From: Rhizobium sp. ACO-34A
Lineage (GTDB): Bacteria; Pseudomonadota; Alphaproteobacteria; Rhizobiales; Rhizobiaceae
NCBI GenBank assembly: GCA_002600635.1
Contig: CP021371.1
Location: 3,103,001 to 3,167,000, forward strand
DNA length: 64,000 bases
Reading direction: 5' to 3'
A model generated the notes under the pieces. It searched no databases, was not told the DNA's origin, and saw only the letters and a program-made list of their open reading frames with translations. The first letter of the stretch is position 1. Each line of letters begins with the position of its first letter. The translations under genes and the position numbers were made by a program. This document shows positions 26,740-35,485 of the stretch, one piece after another.

Positions 26740-27462
26740 ATGATGATCGCGGAACGTCAGTCTCTCCTGAGCGACGAAATTTCGAACAGCCGGACGCGCC
26801 CTGATTTCATGCGCGGCATGGTGCGCGTTGTACGGGAGTTCGGCCTCGATCACGTAACGATTATGTCAGCCCCCGGGCCGAATGACATGCTTCTGGCTCC
26901 CTTCGTGCTGGAAAGCACTCTGCCCGCTCAGTTCGCCCGCGAATTCGACAGGAATTTCTTTCTCCGCTCCTGCCCCATCCTTCCGCGCCTCAACCAGTCC
27001 ATCCTGCCCCAGACATGGCACCTGAAAGACGGCGAATGTTCGAATGGCCGCAGCTTTCCGCCCGCGATGTGCGAATTGATGGAGCGCTACGGACTGATGA
27101 TGGGGATGATCTTCCCGGTAACGTCAGTGGACGGCAACCGTTTCCTCCTGCGCTATGACGGCGACCGCCCCCGCCTGTCGCAGGTGGAACTGAACGAACT
27201 CAACATGATCAGCCTGCATGCCTTCGACGTCTTCGACCGCATGCGCCGCGCCGACGTGGTCAATCCCAATGTCCTCTCCGCCCGCGAACTGGAAGTGCTG
27301 CGCTGGACCGCGCAGGGCAAGACTTCCATCGAAATCGGCCAGATTCTTTCCCTTTCGGACCACACCGTCAACGCCTACATGACGAATGCCATCAAAAAGC
27401 TTGATTGCGTGAACAGGACCCAGTTGGTGGCCAAGGCCATACGTTTAAAGCTCATCAACTAG
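26740..27462 (+). CDS. LuxR-family regulator with autoinducer-binding-like domain (solo)
   Basis: A 240-residue regulator: N-terminal ligand-type domain (about 1-165) and C-terminal GerE/LuxR helix-turn-helix (about 172-240; NVLSARELEVLRWTAQGKTSIEIGQILSLSDHTVNAYMTNAIKKLDCVNRTQLVAKAIRLKLIN). Size and layout are those of acyl-homoserine-lactone receptors. The N-terminal domain is diverged, and I cannot place the full set of AHL-contacting residues with confidence. No LuxI-type synthase is in the window, so it is a solo that may answer to another signal or to none. The PAS-domain gene starts 50 bp downstream and may be cotranscribed. Confidence 0.85.
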   Translation: MMIAERQSLLSDEISNSRTRPDFMRGMVRVVREFGLDHVTIMSAPGPNDMLLAPFVLESTLPAQFAREFDRNFFLRSCPILPRLNQSILPQTWHLKDGECSNGRSFPPAMCELMERYGLMMGMIFPVTSVDGNRFLLRYDGDRPRLSQVELNELNMISLHAFDVFDRMRRADVVNPNVLSARELEVLRWTAQGKTSIEIGQILSLSDHTVNAYMTNAIKKLDCVNRTQLVAKAIRLKLIN

Positions 27463-27512
27463 CTGCTGATTCGTCCCGCTCCAGCCGTGGCCAGCAGGGG
27501 GGACAGTCCATC

Positions 27513-27971
27513 GTGCCGCTTCGTTTCGACCAGTTTCAGCAACGGGATTTCCAGGATTGCGCCAGCGTGGGGCTGGATGAGCACGAAGTCGTGGACCTCA
27601 TGCAGGAATTTCACCTGTTCGGTTTCTGGCGCATCGACCTCGACACCGGCCTGTTCTACGCGACACCTGACGTCTTCCGCATCTACGGCCTGAAGACGAC
27701 CGACAGCAAGATGAGCCTCGTCGAGTTCGGTGCCCGCGTTCATCCCGACGATCTGCCCATGGTAATGGAAAGCTTCGAGCGGACCTGTCAGCACAAGCAG
27801 AGCTACCACAACATCTATCAGGCGCTCGGCGAGGACGACCACTACAAGTATGTGCGCACCGTCGGACGCTTTCGGAAAAAGCCCGGCACGTCGGGGGAAA
27901 TCATCGGCGTCACCTATGAATTCTTCGAGCGCCTGCGGACTGTCGCCTTCTCCGATGGCCCGGAAGTCTGA
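27513..27971 (+). CDS. small PAS-domain protein
   Basis: A 152-residue protein made almost entirely of one PAS_3-type fold: LFGFWRIDLDTGLFYATPDVFRIYGL (about 40-65), FGARVHPDDLPMVMESFERTCQHKQSYHNIYQAL, then YKYVRTVGRFRKKPGTSGEIIGVTYEFFERL. No histidine kinase, GGDEF, EAL or HTH output domain is attached. The GTG start at 27513 follows an AGGGGGGACA ribosome site. It sits 50 bp after the LuxR-type gene, so it might modulate that regulator or signal by protein contact. No ligand residue can be assigned. Confidence 0.8.
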   Translation: MPLRFDQFQQRDFQDCASVGLDEHEVVDLMQEFHLFGFWRIDLDTGLFYATPDVFRIYGLKTTDSKMSLVEFGARVHPDDLPMVMESFERTCQHKQSYHNIYQALGEDDHYKYVRTVGRFRKKPGTSGEIIGVTYEFFERLRTVAFSDGPEV

Positions 27972-27995
27972 TTGAACGGACACCCTGATTGAAAA

Positions 27996-28027
27996 AAGGC
28001 CGGTCGGCACCCTTGCCGCCCGGCCTT
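27996..28027. terminator. bidirectional terminator between convergent genes
   Basis: AAGGCCGG and CCGGCCTT form an 8-bp stem with a 16-nt loop that can pair further. T-rich sequence follows on the plus strand (TTTTATTT), and a run of six A gives a U tract for the minus-strand operon. Confidence 0.85.
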
Positions 28028-28046
28028 CTGTTTTATTTCCGCCCCG

Positions 28047-29156
28047 TCAGCGCTCGAGAACGGCGCGCAGTTCCACCATGTTCGAGCGGACGCGCAGGAT
28101 GTAGAAGCCCATCGTCGAGAGATGGTTGGGCATGATCCAGCCGTCCTCGGCACCGTTGGAGATGATCGCCGGCTGGATCCGGAGCGCGGCTTCGAGCTGC
28201 TTTTCCATTTCCGTCCAGATGGCTGTCAGGTTGCGCTCGCGGATCACATCCATGAAGTCGGCACGGGTCGCGCGCAGCAGTGCATACTGTGCGTAAAGCT
28301 GGCCGTAGGCGAACCAGAAGCGATCGTCGGCACGCGTATCGAACCAGCCCGCATGATATTCCTCCGAACGGCGGCGCAGGATGTCGGACGTGTTGCCGAG
28401 ATCGCTCGCCATGCGGTCGAGCACCTGGGTCAGGTTGTCCGCGCGGGCGTCGAAGACGGCCTTGCAGGTCTCCAGATCGGAATTGAACTTGCGCCAGCTG
28501 TTGACGGCCGACCGGTAATAGGCCGGCGTCGGCGTCTTGAAGCCGAAGGGATTGGTGCCGAAGTACCACGTGCCCTCGTCGAACTGGATGTTGCCGCGCG
28601 CGTCTTGCAGGTCGTTATTGATACCGGAAGTGCCGCGCACACGGCCGAGATTGTCCGCAAGTTCGATCGCGACGCGACGAACCACCTGGTTCACGCCGCG
28701 CTGGAATGATGCCTTGTTGTCGAAGAAGGGCGTGTGATCCCAGTCCATGCCAAAGAAGCCGAGCTTGTAGAGCAGCGTCGACGAGATCCAGATATTCTGG
28801 TTGACGTTGAAGTCGGTAAGATCGGCGGCAATCGTTACGATCGCCGAATTCTGGCAGGTATTGGGCTTGTCGGGAACCGCGACACCAGCGGCAATGGTTC
28901 GCTGGCTGAAGTCATAGCCATTGACCATTTCCGGATTGAAATTGTGCCAGGCCTGGGTCCGCCAGACGAACTGGCCGTAGAACACGAGCGCAATGACGAT
29001 GAACAACAGGATCGGCCCCTTGATCATCCAGTTGCGGCGCTGGTACCAGCCGTGCGCGGCCATGAAAGGCCAGAACAGCCCGGCGAATACCAGCCCGATG
29101 CCGCGACCTATGGCGGCAAGGATGCGCCGGAAAAACGCGATGACCGGATCAAGCAT
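28047..29156 (-). CDS. DUF2333 family membrane protein
   Basis: A 369-residue protein with one strong transmembrane segment (about 46-66, GPILLFIVIALVFYGQFVW) after an amphipathic hydrophobic N-terminus (FFRRILAAIGRGIGLVFAGLFWPF), and a large soluble domain after it. The rest is mostly helical, with NGYDFSQRTIAAGVAVP, FFDNKASFQRGVNQVVRRVAIELADNLGRVRGTSGIN and GWIMPNHLSTMGFYILRVRSNMVELRAVLER matching DUF2333. It is the last gene of the five-gene operon; its start overlaps the preceding stop by 8 nt. It may be the membrane anchor for the AAA+ ATPase assembly. Function unknown. Confidence 0.8.
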   Translation of the reverse strand: MLDPVIAFFRRILAAIGRGIGLVFAGLFWPFMAAHGWYQRRNWMIKGPILLFIVIALVFYGQFVWRTQAWHNFNPEMVNGYDFSQRTIAAGVAVPDKPNTCQNSAIVTIAADLTDFNVNQNIWISSTLLYKLGFFGMDWDHTPFFDNKASFQRGVNQVVRRVAIELADNLGRVRGTSGINNDLQDARGNIQFDEGTWYFGTNPFGFKTPTPAYYRSAVNSWRKFNSDLETCKAVFDARADNLTQVLDRMASDLGNTSDILRRRSEEYHAGWFDTRADDRFWFAYGQLYAQYALLRATRADFMDVIRERNLTAIWTEMEKQLEAALRIQPAIISNGAEDGWIMPNHLSTMGFYILRVRSNMVELRAVLER

Positions 29157-30456
29157 TGTCGTCGTCTCCTATGCCGTAAAGGCGTTTGCGGAAGGCAGCT
29201 TTGTCCTGCAGATAGGTTTGCGTAAGTCGCGTTACAACGAATTCGCGAAATACGTCGCTATATCCTTCATAAGCTTCATAAAAGCCCTGTTTGTCGAAAA
29301 TGAACCGCGACACGAAGTCCGAGGGCACCATTTGCGAGATCAGCCGGTTGGTCAACCACTGGTCGGGATGGTCAGGGCGGGCGCGGATCAGCAGGAAGCG
29401 ACGCTCGGGCGCCACATCGGCAATCTTGATGCTGCCGGTCGCCGCAATCTGCCGCAGCATTTCCTGAAGGAACGGATAGGTCCCGTCACGCGCGACGAGT
29501 TCCGCGTTGCGGTGGAGGAAGGTCTGCAGCCACACCGCATCGATGCGGGAGAAATCAAGCGCCGGATCGGACTGATAGGCGAGCGCCAGCGCCGCCATTT
29601 CGGCACGATGGGCAAGGAGACCGGAGGCATCCACCCAGCTTGCCCGCGGCAGTTCGATCCGCCCGGTCTTCGCCAGGAAATCGAAGATCGTCGCGGGGTC
29701 CTTGCTGGAAATATAGCTGACCTGCCACGGACGCGACCGACGAAAACCCGGAGCTGACGGATCGCAGATGACGGTGGTGATCTTGTCGTCGACGAAAACA
29801 TAGACGCCGCCGAAATGATTGGCCCAGAAGGCATCGTGCCGGAAGACCAGCTTGTCGGGCACCAGGATGTTCTGACGGATATCGCCCGTCAGCTTCGCAA
29901 GCTCCACCATGCGGTTCAGCATCGCATCGTCGCGCCATGCCTCGGGATCGGTCTGCAGCCGGTCGGCGAGCTGCCGCAGTTCGCCCGCCTTGCCGAGCAG
30001 ATCCTCGGCGGAAAGCACCCGGAATTGCACCTCGTTGATCGAAAGGAGATCTTCAAGGCTCTCGACGGAGGAAACGGAATCCTCGATCTCGCCGTAGAGC
30101 GCATCCTTGATGGTGATCGCGTTGATCGCGCGCGCGTTTGCCCGGTAAAATTCATGCATCAGGCCGGCGGTATTGGAAAAGCTCGTATGGACGACCGGCA
30201 GGTTCTCCTGATCCGGTGTCATCACGACAAAACGACGGTTGACCCGGTTGGGATCGAGATAATCCCTGTCTCCTAGCTCCGCCGCGATCTGCGGCGAAAA
30301 GCCGGTCATGTCGATATCGAATTCGGCAAGCGCCGTGGGCCTCAAACCAAAGCCCGAAAGCGCCTTGTTGTAACGCTCGATCAGATGCGGCTCTTGGATG
30401 GTCAGCAGCCTGCCATAGATGAGTTCGGCTTCGAGAAGACGGTTCACGGCTGCCAT
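29149..30456 (-). CDS. conserved hypothetical protein of the AAA+ operon (possibly DUF6638)
   Basis: A 435-residue protein without a signal peptide or membrane segment. Recognisable stretches are TIQEPHLIERYNKALSGF, TGFSPQIAAELGDRDYLDPNRVNRRFVVMTPDQENLPVVHTSFSNTAGLMHEFY and WANHFGGVYVFVDDKITTVICDPSAPGFRRSRPWQVSYISSKDPATIFDFLAKTGRI. I recall this as an uncharacterised alphaproteobacterial family, perhaps DUF6638, but cannot verify. Its ATG follows GGGAAGGGAA and overlaps the end of the ATPase gene by 13 nt, so translation is coupled and the two products probably work together. No catalytic motif is evident. Confidence 0.75.
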   Translation of the reverse strand: MAAVNRLLEAELIYGRLLTIQEPHLIERYNKALSGFGLRPTALAEFDIDMTGFSPQIAAELGDRDYLDPNRVNRRFVVMTPDQENLPVVHTSFSNTAGLMHEFYRANARAINAITIKDALYGEIEDSVSSVESLEDLLSINEVQFRVLSAEDLLGKAGELRQLADRLQTDPEAWRDDAMLNRMVELAKLTGDIRQNILVPDKLVFRHDAFWANHFGGVYVFVDDKITTVICDPSAPGFRRSRPWQVSYISSKDPATIFDFLAKTGRIELPRASWVDASGLLAHRAEMAALALAYQSDPALDFSRIDAVWLQTFLHRNAELVARDGTYPFLQEMLRQIAATGSIKIADVAPERRFLLIRARPDHPDQWLTNRLISQMVPSDFVSRFIFDKQGFYEAYEGYSDVFREFVVTRLTQTYLQDKAAFRKRLYGIGDDDNA

Positions 30457-32369
30457 TTCCCTTCCCGCTTCATCGTCTCGATCTCGCTGACCGCCCTTTC
30501 GCGCAGGCGTTCGCGGCGCACGATGTCGGCGACCGCCGCGTCATCGGACTTGTCGGCATAGCGGAATTCGCTGTCGGCGTAGCGGTTGATCTCCTGAAGG
30601 ATCATCTCCATCGTCACGGGGCCGCGAAGCTCCGCGATCATCGCTTTCTTCTCGTCGTAGCTGCGATGCATGAAGGCTTCGGGTGCTGCAAACCACTCGT
30701 CCGGCAGCTCCACATCCATCACCCGCATCTTGATCGCGTCGGTGATGTTCTTGATCGCACGGCCGGTGAAGCGCGGCTCGGCCAGCTTGATCTCGTGAAG
30801 GTAGGCGCCGATATCGGCCAGCGTCTCGATCCTGCCGTGGCTCTTCTCGAACCGCTGCCAGACAGCCACCAGCCCATCTTCTTCCGGACGGTTATGCTTG
30901 TCATAGGAGACGGACACCGCCCGCTTGATTTCCTGATTGGCGAACAACTGGTGCTCGCCTAGCGGGATCGAATGGTTCTTGCCGATCAAAAGCGCGAAGA
31001 TATCGATGTAATCGGCCTCGCTCTGCGGCCCATCGACAAGCCAGCGCGCGCCGGCCCGCTGACGCAGGGCGTCGTCGACATTCTCAGGATAATTGGAAAA
31101 CATACCGAAGCAGCAATTGCCGCGCACCACGGTCGAGGCGCCGGCAAAGCTCTCCATCAGCACCGCCGTCACTTCATGCTGACCGGCCGACGCCCGGTCG
31201 TCGGAACGCTTCGCCGCCACCTGATCGACATCGTCGATGGTGCCGAATCCGATGACGCGGGGATTGGTGACGTTGTCGATGAAGGCCTTGCAGTTCTGGC
31301 CCGACTTGCCCTGATAGGACGAAATCTGGTCGACGCCGAAATTCTCGTAATGGAAGGCGTAGCCTGCCACCTGGCAGTAATCGTTCAGAAGCCCCGCCAG
31401 CATCTGGATCAGGATGGTCTTGCCGGTACCCGGCATGCCGTCGCCGATGAAGGTGAAGAGAAAGCCGCCCAGTTCGACGAACGGGTTCATCTGCCGGTCG
31501 AAGTCATAGGCCATCATCATCTTGGCAAGCTTCATCGCCTGGAACTTGGCGATGTGATTGCCGACGATTTCCTCCGGCTTCTTGAAGGTCATCGAGAGCG
31601 GCTTGCGCCGCGCACCCGGCGCGACATCGAAGCCATCCAGCGTGAAATCGTCCTGATCGATGCGGATATGGGTGTTCTCGAAGGCGGAAAGGCCCGTGAA
31701 CCGCGCCTTCCGCCCGATCAGCCCATCGATGGCCGCGCGTGCAAAACCTCTGGCACGGCTGACCAGCGTCGCCTCGTCAGCCGACCCGGCAATCGCGGCG
31801 TCGAGCCCGGCGACCATGCTTTTCAGCGCATCCTGCGGCGTATCGAACAGGAAATCCGGCTCATGCGCGTCGCTGACCGGCTCACCCTCGCCCTGCAGCG
31901 TCGACAGAAGATAGGCGGCGAGCGAAAACGCCGCGACATAGGCCGATGCGGAAAGCAGCGCCTTGAACCGGCCGGCATCCTCACCCTGCAGGGGTGCGGA
32001 AAGATTGCGCAACTGCAACTGTTCGAGATCGGTCTGACGGGCGAACACATCCGCAATCGCCAAAGCCACCTGGATGCCGCGGCGAACACGATAAAGCACG
32101 GCATGCTGCTGCGGCGTCATCAGCGGATCGCCGCCACCACCGACCGACTGCACGGTCCTGGACAGTTCGATCTCCCGCGTTCGACGGACCGATCCCGTCG
32201 AAACCGTCGGCACGAAGCGCCTGTTGGTGCCGGCAAGCGGCGTGCCGCTCCCCGCTCCGTCTCCCGCATCGATGACCACGGCGCGGGTCACGAGCCCCTG
32301 CGCTACGGCCAGATGCTTGCGGATCTCGTCCTCGCGGATGGTCGTCAACCCGGCGTTCAGTCCGTTCAT
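30444..32369 (-). CDS. AAA+ family ATPase of unknown function
   Basis: A 641-residue protein. A helical N-terminal region (about 1-260) precedes a single AAA+ module: Walker A GDGMPGTGKT at 309-318, Walker B-like IGFGTIDDVDQV near 373-384, a sensor-type segment (CCFGMFSNYPENVDDALRQRAGARWLVDGP) with candidate arginine fingers, and a C-terminal helical lid (FTGRAIKNITDAIKMRVMDVELPDEWF). This looks like a remodelling ATPase of the COG0464 type rather than a transporter ATPase. It lies in the middle of a five-gene operon with a coiled-coil protein, two unknowns and a membrane DUF2333 protein. A stop-start gap of only 4 nt separates it from the preceding gene. No known system assignment. Confidence 0.85.
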   Translation of the reverse strand: MNGLNAGLTTIREDEIRKHLAVAQGLVTRAVVIDAGDGAGSGTPLAGTNRRFVPTVSTGSVRRTREIELSRTVQSVGGGGDPLMTPQQHAVLYRVRRGIQVALAIADVFARQTDLEQLQLRNLSAPLQGEDAGRFKALLSASAYVAAFSLAAYLLSTLQGEGEPVSDAHEPDFLFDTPQDALKSMVAGLDAAIAGSADEATLVSRARGFARAAIDGLIGRKARFTGLSAFENTHIRIDQDDFTLDGFDVAPGARRKPLSMTFKKPEEIVGNHIAKFQAMKLAKMMMAYDFDRQMNPFVELGGFLFTFIGDGMPGTGKTILIQMLAGLLNDYCQVAGYAFHYENFGVDQISSYQGKSGQNCKAFIDNVTNPRVIGFGTIDDVDQVAAKRSDDRASAGQHEVTAVLMESFAGASTVVRGNCCFGMFSNYPENVDDALRQRAGARWLVDGPQSEADYIDIFALLIGKNHSIPLGEHQLFANQEIKRAVSVSYDKHNRPEEDGLVAVWQRFEKSHGRIETLADIGAYLHEIKLAEPRFTGRAIKNITDAIKMRVMDVELPDEWFAAPEAFMHRSYDEKKAMIAELRGPVTMEMILQEINRYADSEFRYADKSDDAAVADIVRRERLRERAVSEIETMKREGKWQP

Positions 32370-32373
32370 GATG

Positions 32374-33522
32374 CTAGACCTCGCTGACCACGTTGTTGCC
32401 GGAAATCACATGGACCTTGTAGTTGCCGAAGATGGCATTAGCCTCTCCCGAGGCATAAAGCGCCTGATAGGCGTCGTGCGGTACCAGCGCGTGCTTTTCG
32501 TAGGCCGAAACGCCCATGCGCGCCGCTTCGAGGTCACCCGTATCGATATGAAACTCCTGCGTCGCCGGCGTCGAGGAGAAGAAGCCGCGCTGCGCCGGGC
32601 GTTCCGCCTTGGAGAAGACTTCCTGCATCGTCCATGTCAGGAGCCAGGCGTTTTCGGGTTTGCGCACCCGTGACAGGATCTCGTTGATGCGAGCATTGTT
32701 CTCCGTGATCCCGGCCGAATAGAAGGGACCGAGCACGATGCGCCGAAGAAGCTTCGGATGCAGCGTCGGGAAATCCTTGTCCATGTTGGTGGCGATCGTC
32801 GCCGGCGTCAGCGAATAGGCACCGTTCTTGCCGGCGAAATCGTCAAACTGCGCGGCAAGTTCAGGGTTCAGCAGGCCACCGACCGGAAGCGGAATATCGA
32901 CGTCGGGATTGAGCTTGCCGTCCTCTCCCACCAGCAGTTTCGCAACATTGGCGGAACTGTCCTCGATGCCGGCGATATAGATCATCGGCAGCGTGTTGGT
33001 GCCGTCGAACACAGCCCAGTTCACCACGTAATAGGGCCTATGGTTCGCCTCATTGACCGTCACCCGCACGGTTTCCGGCAGGACGTAAGGCGAGAAGATC
33101 GCGCCCCGGCCGATCTGCTCCAGGTAGAGACGTTCCGCCATCCGCGATTGCAGTGCCTCGGGAAAAGCCTTCTGCCGCAGGATGAAATCGACCATCTCGG
33201 TCCGTAGCGCCGCCGCCTCGGGTATTTCGGCAAGCCGCTTCTCCGCGCTCGTCCGGTCGTTTTCCAGCTCCAGCACGTTCTGGAAGACGGGAAAACCGCT
33301 TTCCGCCTTTGAAATGCGAAACTGCTCGGTAAAGCCGATCCGGTTTTCCCAGCAGGCGAAGGAATTCTTGAGACGGTCGACATAAGGCAGCAGCAGCGCT
33401 CCCGCCACCCCGCTGCCCGGCAGCATGAGGTCGGGATTGCGCAGATAGATCTCAAGCCCGCCAAGCGCGGCCCGGATCGACTGGAAATACTGGGCGACCG
33501 GCCCATCGACCGCATTCAGCAT
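32374..33522 (-). CDS. conserved hypothetical protein of the AAA+ operon
   Basis: A 382-residue cytosolic-looking protein, not recognised. It begins MLNAVDGPVAQYFQSIRAALGGLEIYLRNPDLMLPGSG and contains VYLEQ-like helical stretches (EALQSRMAERLYLEQIGRGAIFSPYVLPETVRVTVNEANHRPYYVVNWAVFDG) and a tail FHIDTGDLEAARMGVSAYEKHALVPHDAYQALY. No signal peptide, transmembrane helix or nucleotide-binding loop is visible. It is second in the operon, 108 bp after the coiled-coil gene and 4 bp before the ATPase gene, which suggests it is a partner or client adaptor of the ATPase. Confidence 0.75.
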   Translation of the reverse strand: MLNAVDGPVAQYFQSIRAALGGLEIYLRNPDLMLPGSGVAGALLLPYVDRLKNSFACWENRIGFTEQFRISKAESGFPVFQNVLELENDRTSAEKRLAEIPEAAALRTEMVDFILRQKAFPEALQSRMAERLYLEQIGRGAIFSPYVLPETVRVTVNEANHRPYYVVNWAVFDGTNTLPMIYIAGIEDSSANVAKLLVGEDGKLNPDVDIPLPVGGLLNPELAAQFDDFAGKNGAYSLTPATIATNMDKDFPTLHPKLLRRIVLGPFYSAGITENNARINEILSRVRKPENAWLLTWTMQEVFSKAERPAQRGFFSSTPATQEFHIDTGDLEAARMGVSAYEKHALVPHDAYQALYASGEANAIFGNYKVHVISGNNVVSEV

Positions 33523-33630
33523 GGCACCGGCCCTGTTGTTCTTTTCAGTTCAAGGGCAACGGGGGGTATTTCCGACACGCTTGCGTCTCCAATGCGCCAG
33601 ACATCAAAACTCGGCATTGTGCCCGGCCGA

Positions 33631-34719
33631 TCAGGACTTCACATAGTTCGCCGCGTTGTGCTTTTCGAGCACCGCCTGGAAACGGCGGGCGAAAGCTTCG
33701 TCCGCCAGCTTCTTGCGGCGCTGGATGTCCTGCGTCGAAAGCATGTTCTTCTCATGCAGTTCGAGAAGATCGCCGATATGGCGCTGGGCGGCGGAGCCGA
33801 TGCCGGCCATCGTCTCTTCCGCGGCCGTGTCGACCTGGCTGCCGAGCGTGTTGATCTTGTGGGCCACGTCCTGCTGGGCGGCGGTCTTCAACGAATCTTC
33901 CAGCGCCTTGTACAGCACGATGCGCTGCTCGGTATCGATCGTCAGCTTGTTGATCAGCGTGTTCTGCGCCGCGATCTGGTTGTTGAGCGAATCGACGAAG
34001 GTCTGGAACATCGAGGTGTAGCGCTCGAGCGTCTGGCTTTCCGCCAGCAACTCCTGCTCCTTTGCCTGCATCTGGTTGTATTCGGTCGCAAGCTTCGAGC
34101 GTTCGCCTTCCAGCTCGGTACGGGCCGACTGGTCCGTCGAGGCGGCGATCCTGTTCTCGATGTCGAGCAGCATCGGGTTGAGCTCCTCGATCCGCTTCTG
34201 AGTCGCTTCAAGGCTGGCAATCGTGCCCTTGCGGCGCTCGATCACCTGGATCAGGCTCGCCTCGGAACTCTTGTAGCGCTGGTCGAGCACGCCGCGCTGG
34301 TCCTTCAGGATACCGACGATGCTGTCGGACTTGGAAAGCAGTTCCTGCAGGTTTCCGGCCAGCGACATGTTGCGGACACGCTCGGTGCGCATGCGCTGCG
34401 CGCTCTGCTTGGAGAAGATGCCAATGAACTTTTCGTAGCCGGTATAGCTCTTCATGCTCTCGAATTCCGAGCCGAAGACATTGGTCGCATCTTCCAGCCC
34501 GATGATCAGGTCGGCGATATTCGCCTCCATCACCTTCTGTTGGTTGATGACATCCTGGATACGCGCGTTCTCGATATCGAAATTGACGTCGCCGAGCTTG
34601 GTTTCGGCCTTGGCGAACTGGTCGAGAATGACGCCGGACTGCTCCAGCTTGCCTTTCATATCGTTGACGATGCCGCGGGTCTTTTCGATTTCAGCGTCGA
34701 AGGACTGTAGCGAGGCCAT
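33631..34719 (-). CDS. long coiled-coil protein, first gene of the AAA+ operon
   Basis: A 362-residue highly charged protein with heptad-rich helices over most of its length (for example IVNDMKGKLEQSGVILDQF near the start, TIASLEATQKRIEELNPMLLDIENRIAAS and ELEGERSKLATEYNQMQAKEQELLAESQTLERY in the middle). There is no signal peptide or membrane segment. A spectrin/TelA- or PspA-like filament or membrane-associated scaffold is conceivable on composition alone; no specific family is recognised. The start follows GGGAGATGAACCAGC. It leads the operon that continues to 28047, and its promoter should lie in 34720-34830. Confidence 0.75.
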   Translation of the reverse strand: MASLQSFDAEIEKTRGIVNDMKGKLEQSGVILDQFAKAETKLGDVNFDIENARIQDVINQQKVMEANIADLIIGLEDATNVFGSEFESMKSYTGYEKFIGIFSKQSAQRMRTERVRNMSLAGNLQELLSKSDSIVGILKDQRGVLDQRYKSSEASLIQVIERRKGTIASLEATQKRIEELNPMLLDIENRIAASTDQSARTELEGERSKLATEYNQMQAKEQELLAESQTLERYTSMFQTFVDSLNNQIAAQNTLINKLTIDTEQRIVLYKALEDSLKTAAQQDVAHKINTLGSQVDTAAEETMAGIGSAAQRHIGDLLELHEKNMLSTQDIQRRKKLADEAFARRFQAVLEKHNAANYVKS

Positions 34720-34818
34720 GCTGGTTCATCTCCCGAAATGAATAAATGGGCGGAAAAACTACCGCTTTCTATCTGACGAACTTATCTTATTTCTTTCATT
34801 TGAAAACCCGATAACAGC

Positions 34819-34846
34819 AAAAGCCGGGCAGTTGCCGCCCGGCTTT
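34819..34846 (-). terminator. terminator of the pseudoazurin gene
   Basis: AAAAGCCGGGC, 7-nt loop, GCCCGGCTTT; on the minus strand the stem is followed by TTTTGCTGTT. It separates pseudoazurin from the AAA+ operon on the same strand. Confidence 0.88.
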
Positions 34847-34871
34847 CCAGGAAAAAACAAGACCTGGGAGA

Positions 34872-35324
34872 TCAGAGGCCGAGAGCGGTGATTTCCGCGT
34901 CCAGCCGCTCGCGTGCCTTCTTCGGCAGCTTTCCGGTCTTGACCGCATCCAGATTGGCGGGAGCGCCATCGCCGACGATGACCAGCGCCACCATGCCCAT
35001 GCCGAGATGCGGCGTGCACTTCACGACGTAAGCGCCTTCCTTGTCGACCGTGACCTTGAAGGCCTCGTTCATCTTGCCCTTGGCCAGTTCTACGCCTTCC
35101 GGAACCATGTCCTTCATGTAGGCGGCGTCATGACCCTTGTCGGTCGGAACGAAGGTGATGGTATCGCCGACGGCTGCCTTCACGGTAGCCGGTTCGAACA
35201 CCATCGCATCGCCGTTGGAGCCCTTGTTCAGCATCTTCACTTCGATGTCGGCGGCAAGGGCCGGAAAGGCGAAGAGACCGGCAACCGCCGCGGCGCCGAC
35301 GAAACGAATGATCCTGTTCTGCAT
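34872..35324 (-). CDS. pseudoazurin (periplasmic blue copper electron carrier)
   Basis: A 150-residue cupredoxin with a signal peptide cleaved after PALAA (about residue 25). The type 1 copper ligands are His65 (DKGHDAAY), Cys103 and His106 (KCTPHLGMG) and Met111, with the exact 38-3-5 spacing of pseudoazurin. Pseudoazurins donate electrons to copper nitrite reductase, nitrous-oxide reductase or peroxidases. No reductase gene is beside it here. An FNR-type box lies 78 bp upstream of the start, indicating control by oxygen or nitric oxide. A c-type cytochrome gene precedes it on the same strand. Confidence 0.95.
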   Translation of the reverse strand: MQNRIIRFVGAAAVAGLFAFPALAADIEVKMLNKGSNGDAMVFEPATVKAAVGDTITFVPTDKGHDAAYMKDMVPEGVELAKGKMNEAFKVTVDKEGAYVVKCTPHLGMGMVALVIVGDGAPANLDAVKTGKLPKKARERLDAEITALGL

Positions 35325-35401
35325 GTGTCACTCCTGAGCAAAGAAACCGCACCTCGCGGGTTATCCGGATGCGTTTCTAGAGGAGCGAACAGCGACCATC
35401 C

Positions 35402-35415
35402 TTGACTAGAATCAA
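35402..35415. promoter_or_regulatory. FNR/NnrR-type box upstream of pseudoazurin
   Basis: TTGACTAGAATCAA fits TTGAN-N4-NTCAA, the site of FNR/FixK/NnrR-class regulators. A site centred about 41 bp before transcription start would put the start near 35367, which fits an activator of the pseudoazurin gene. Confidence 0.65.
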
Positions 35416-35485
35416 ATGCGGCAAGCCGACGCAGCCGGCCGGGACTGCCGGCCGGATGCGGCTTTCGTCGATTTCGGTTGCAGCT

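Noticed and set aside
26740..27462. quorum-sensing locus with synthase
   Set aside because: No LuxI-type protein in any frame of the window; treated as a solo regulator.
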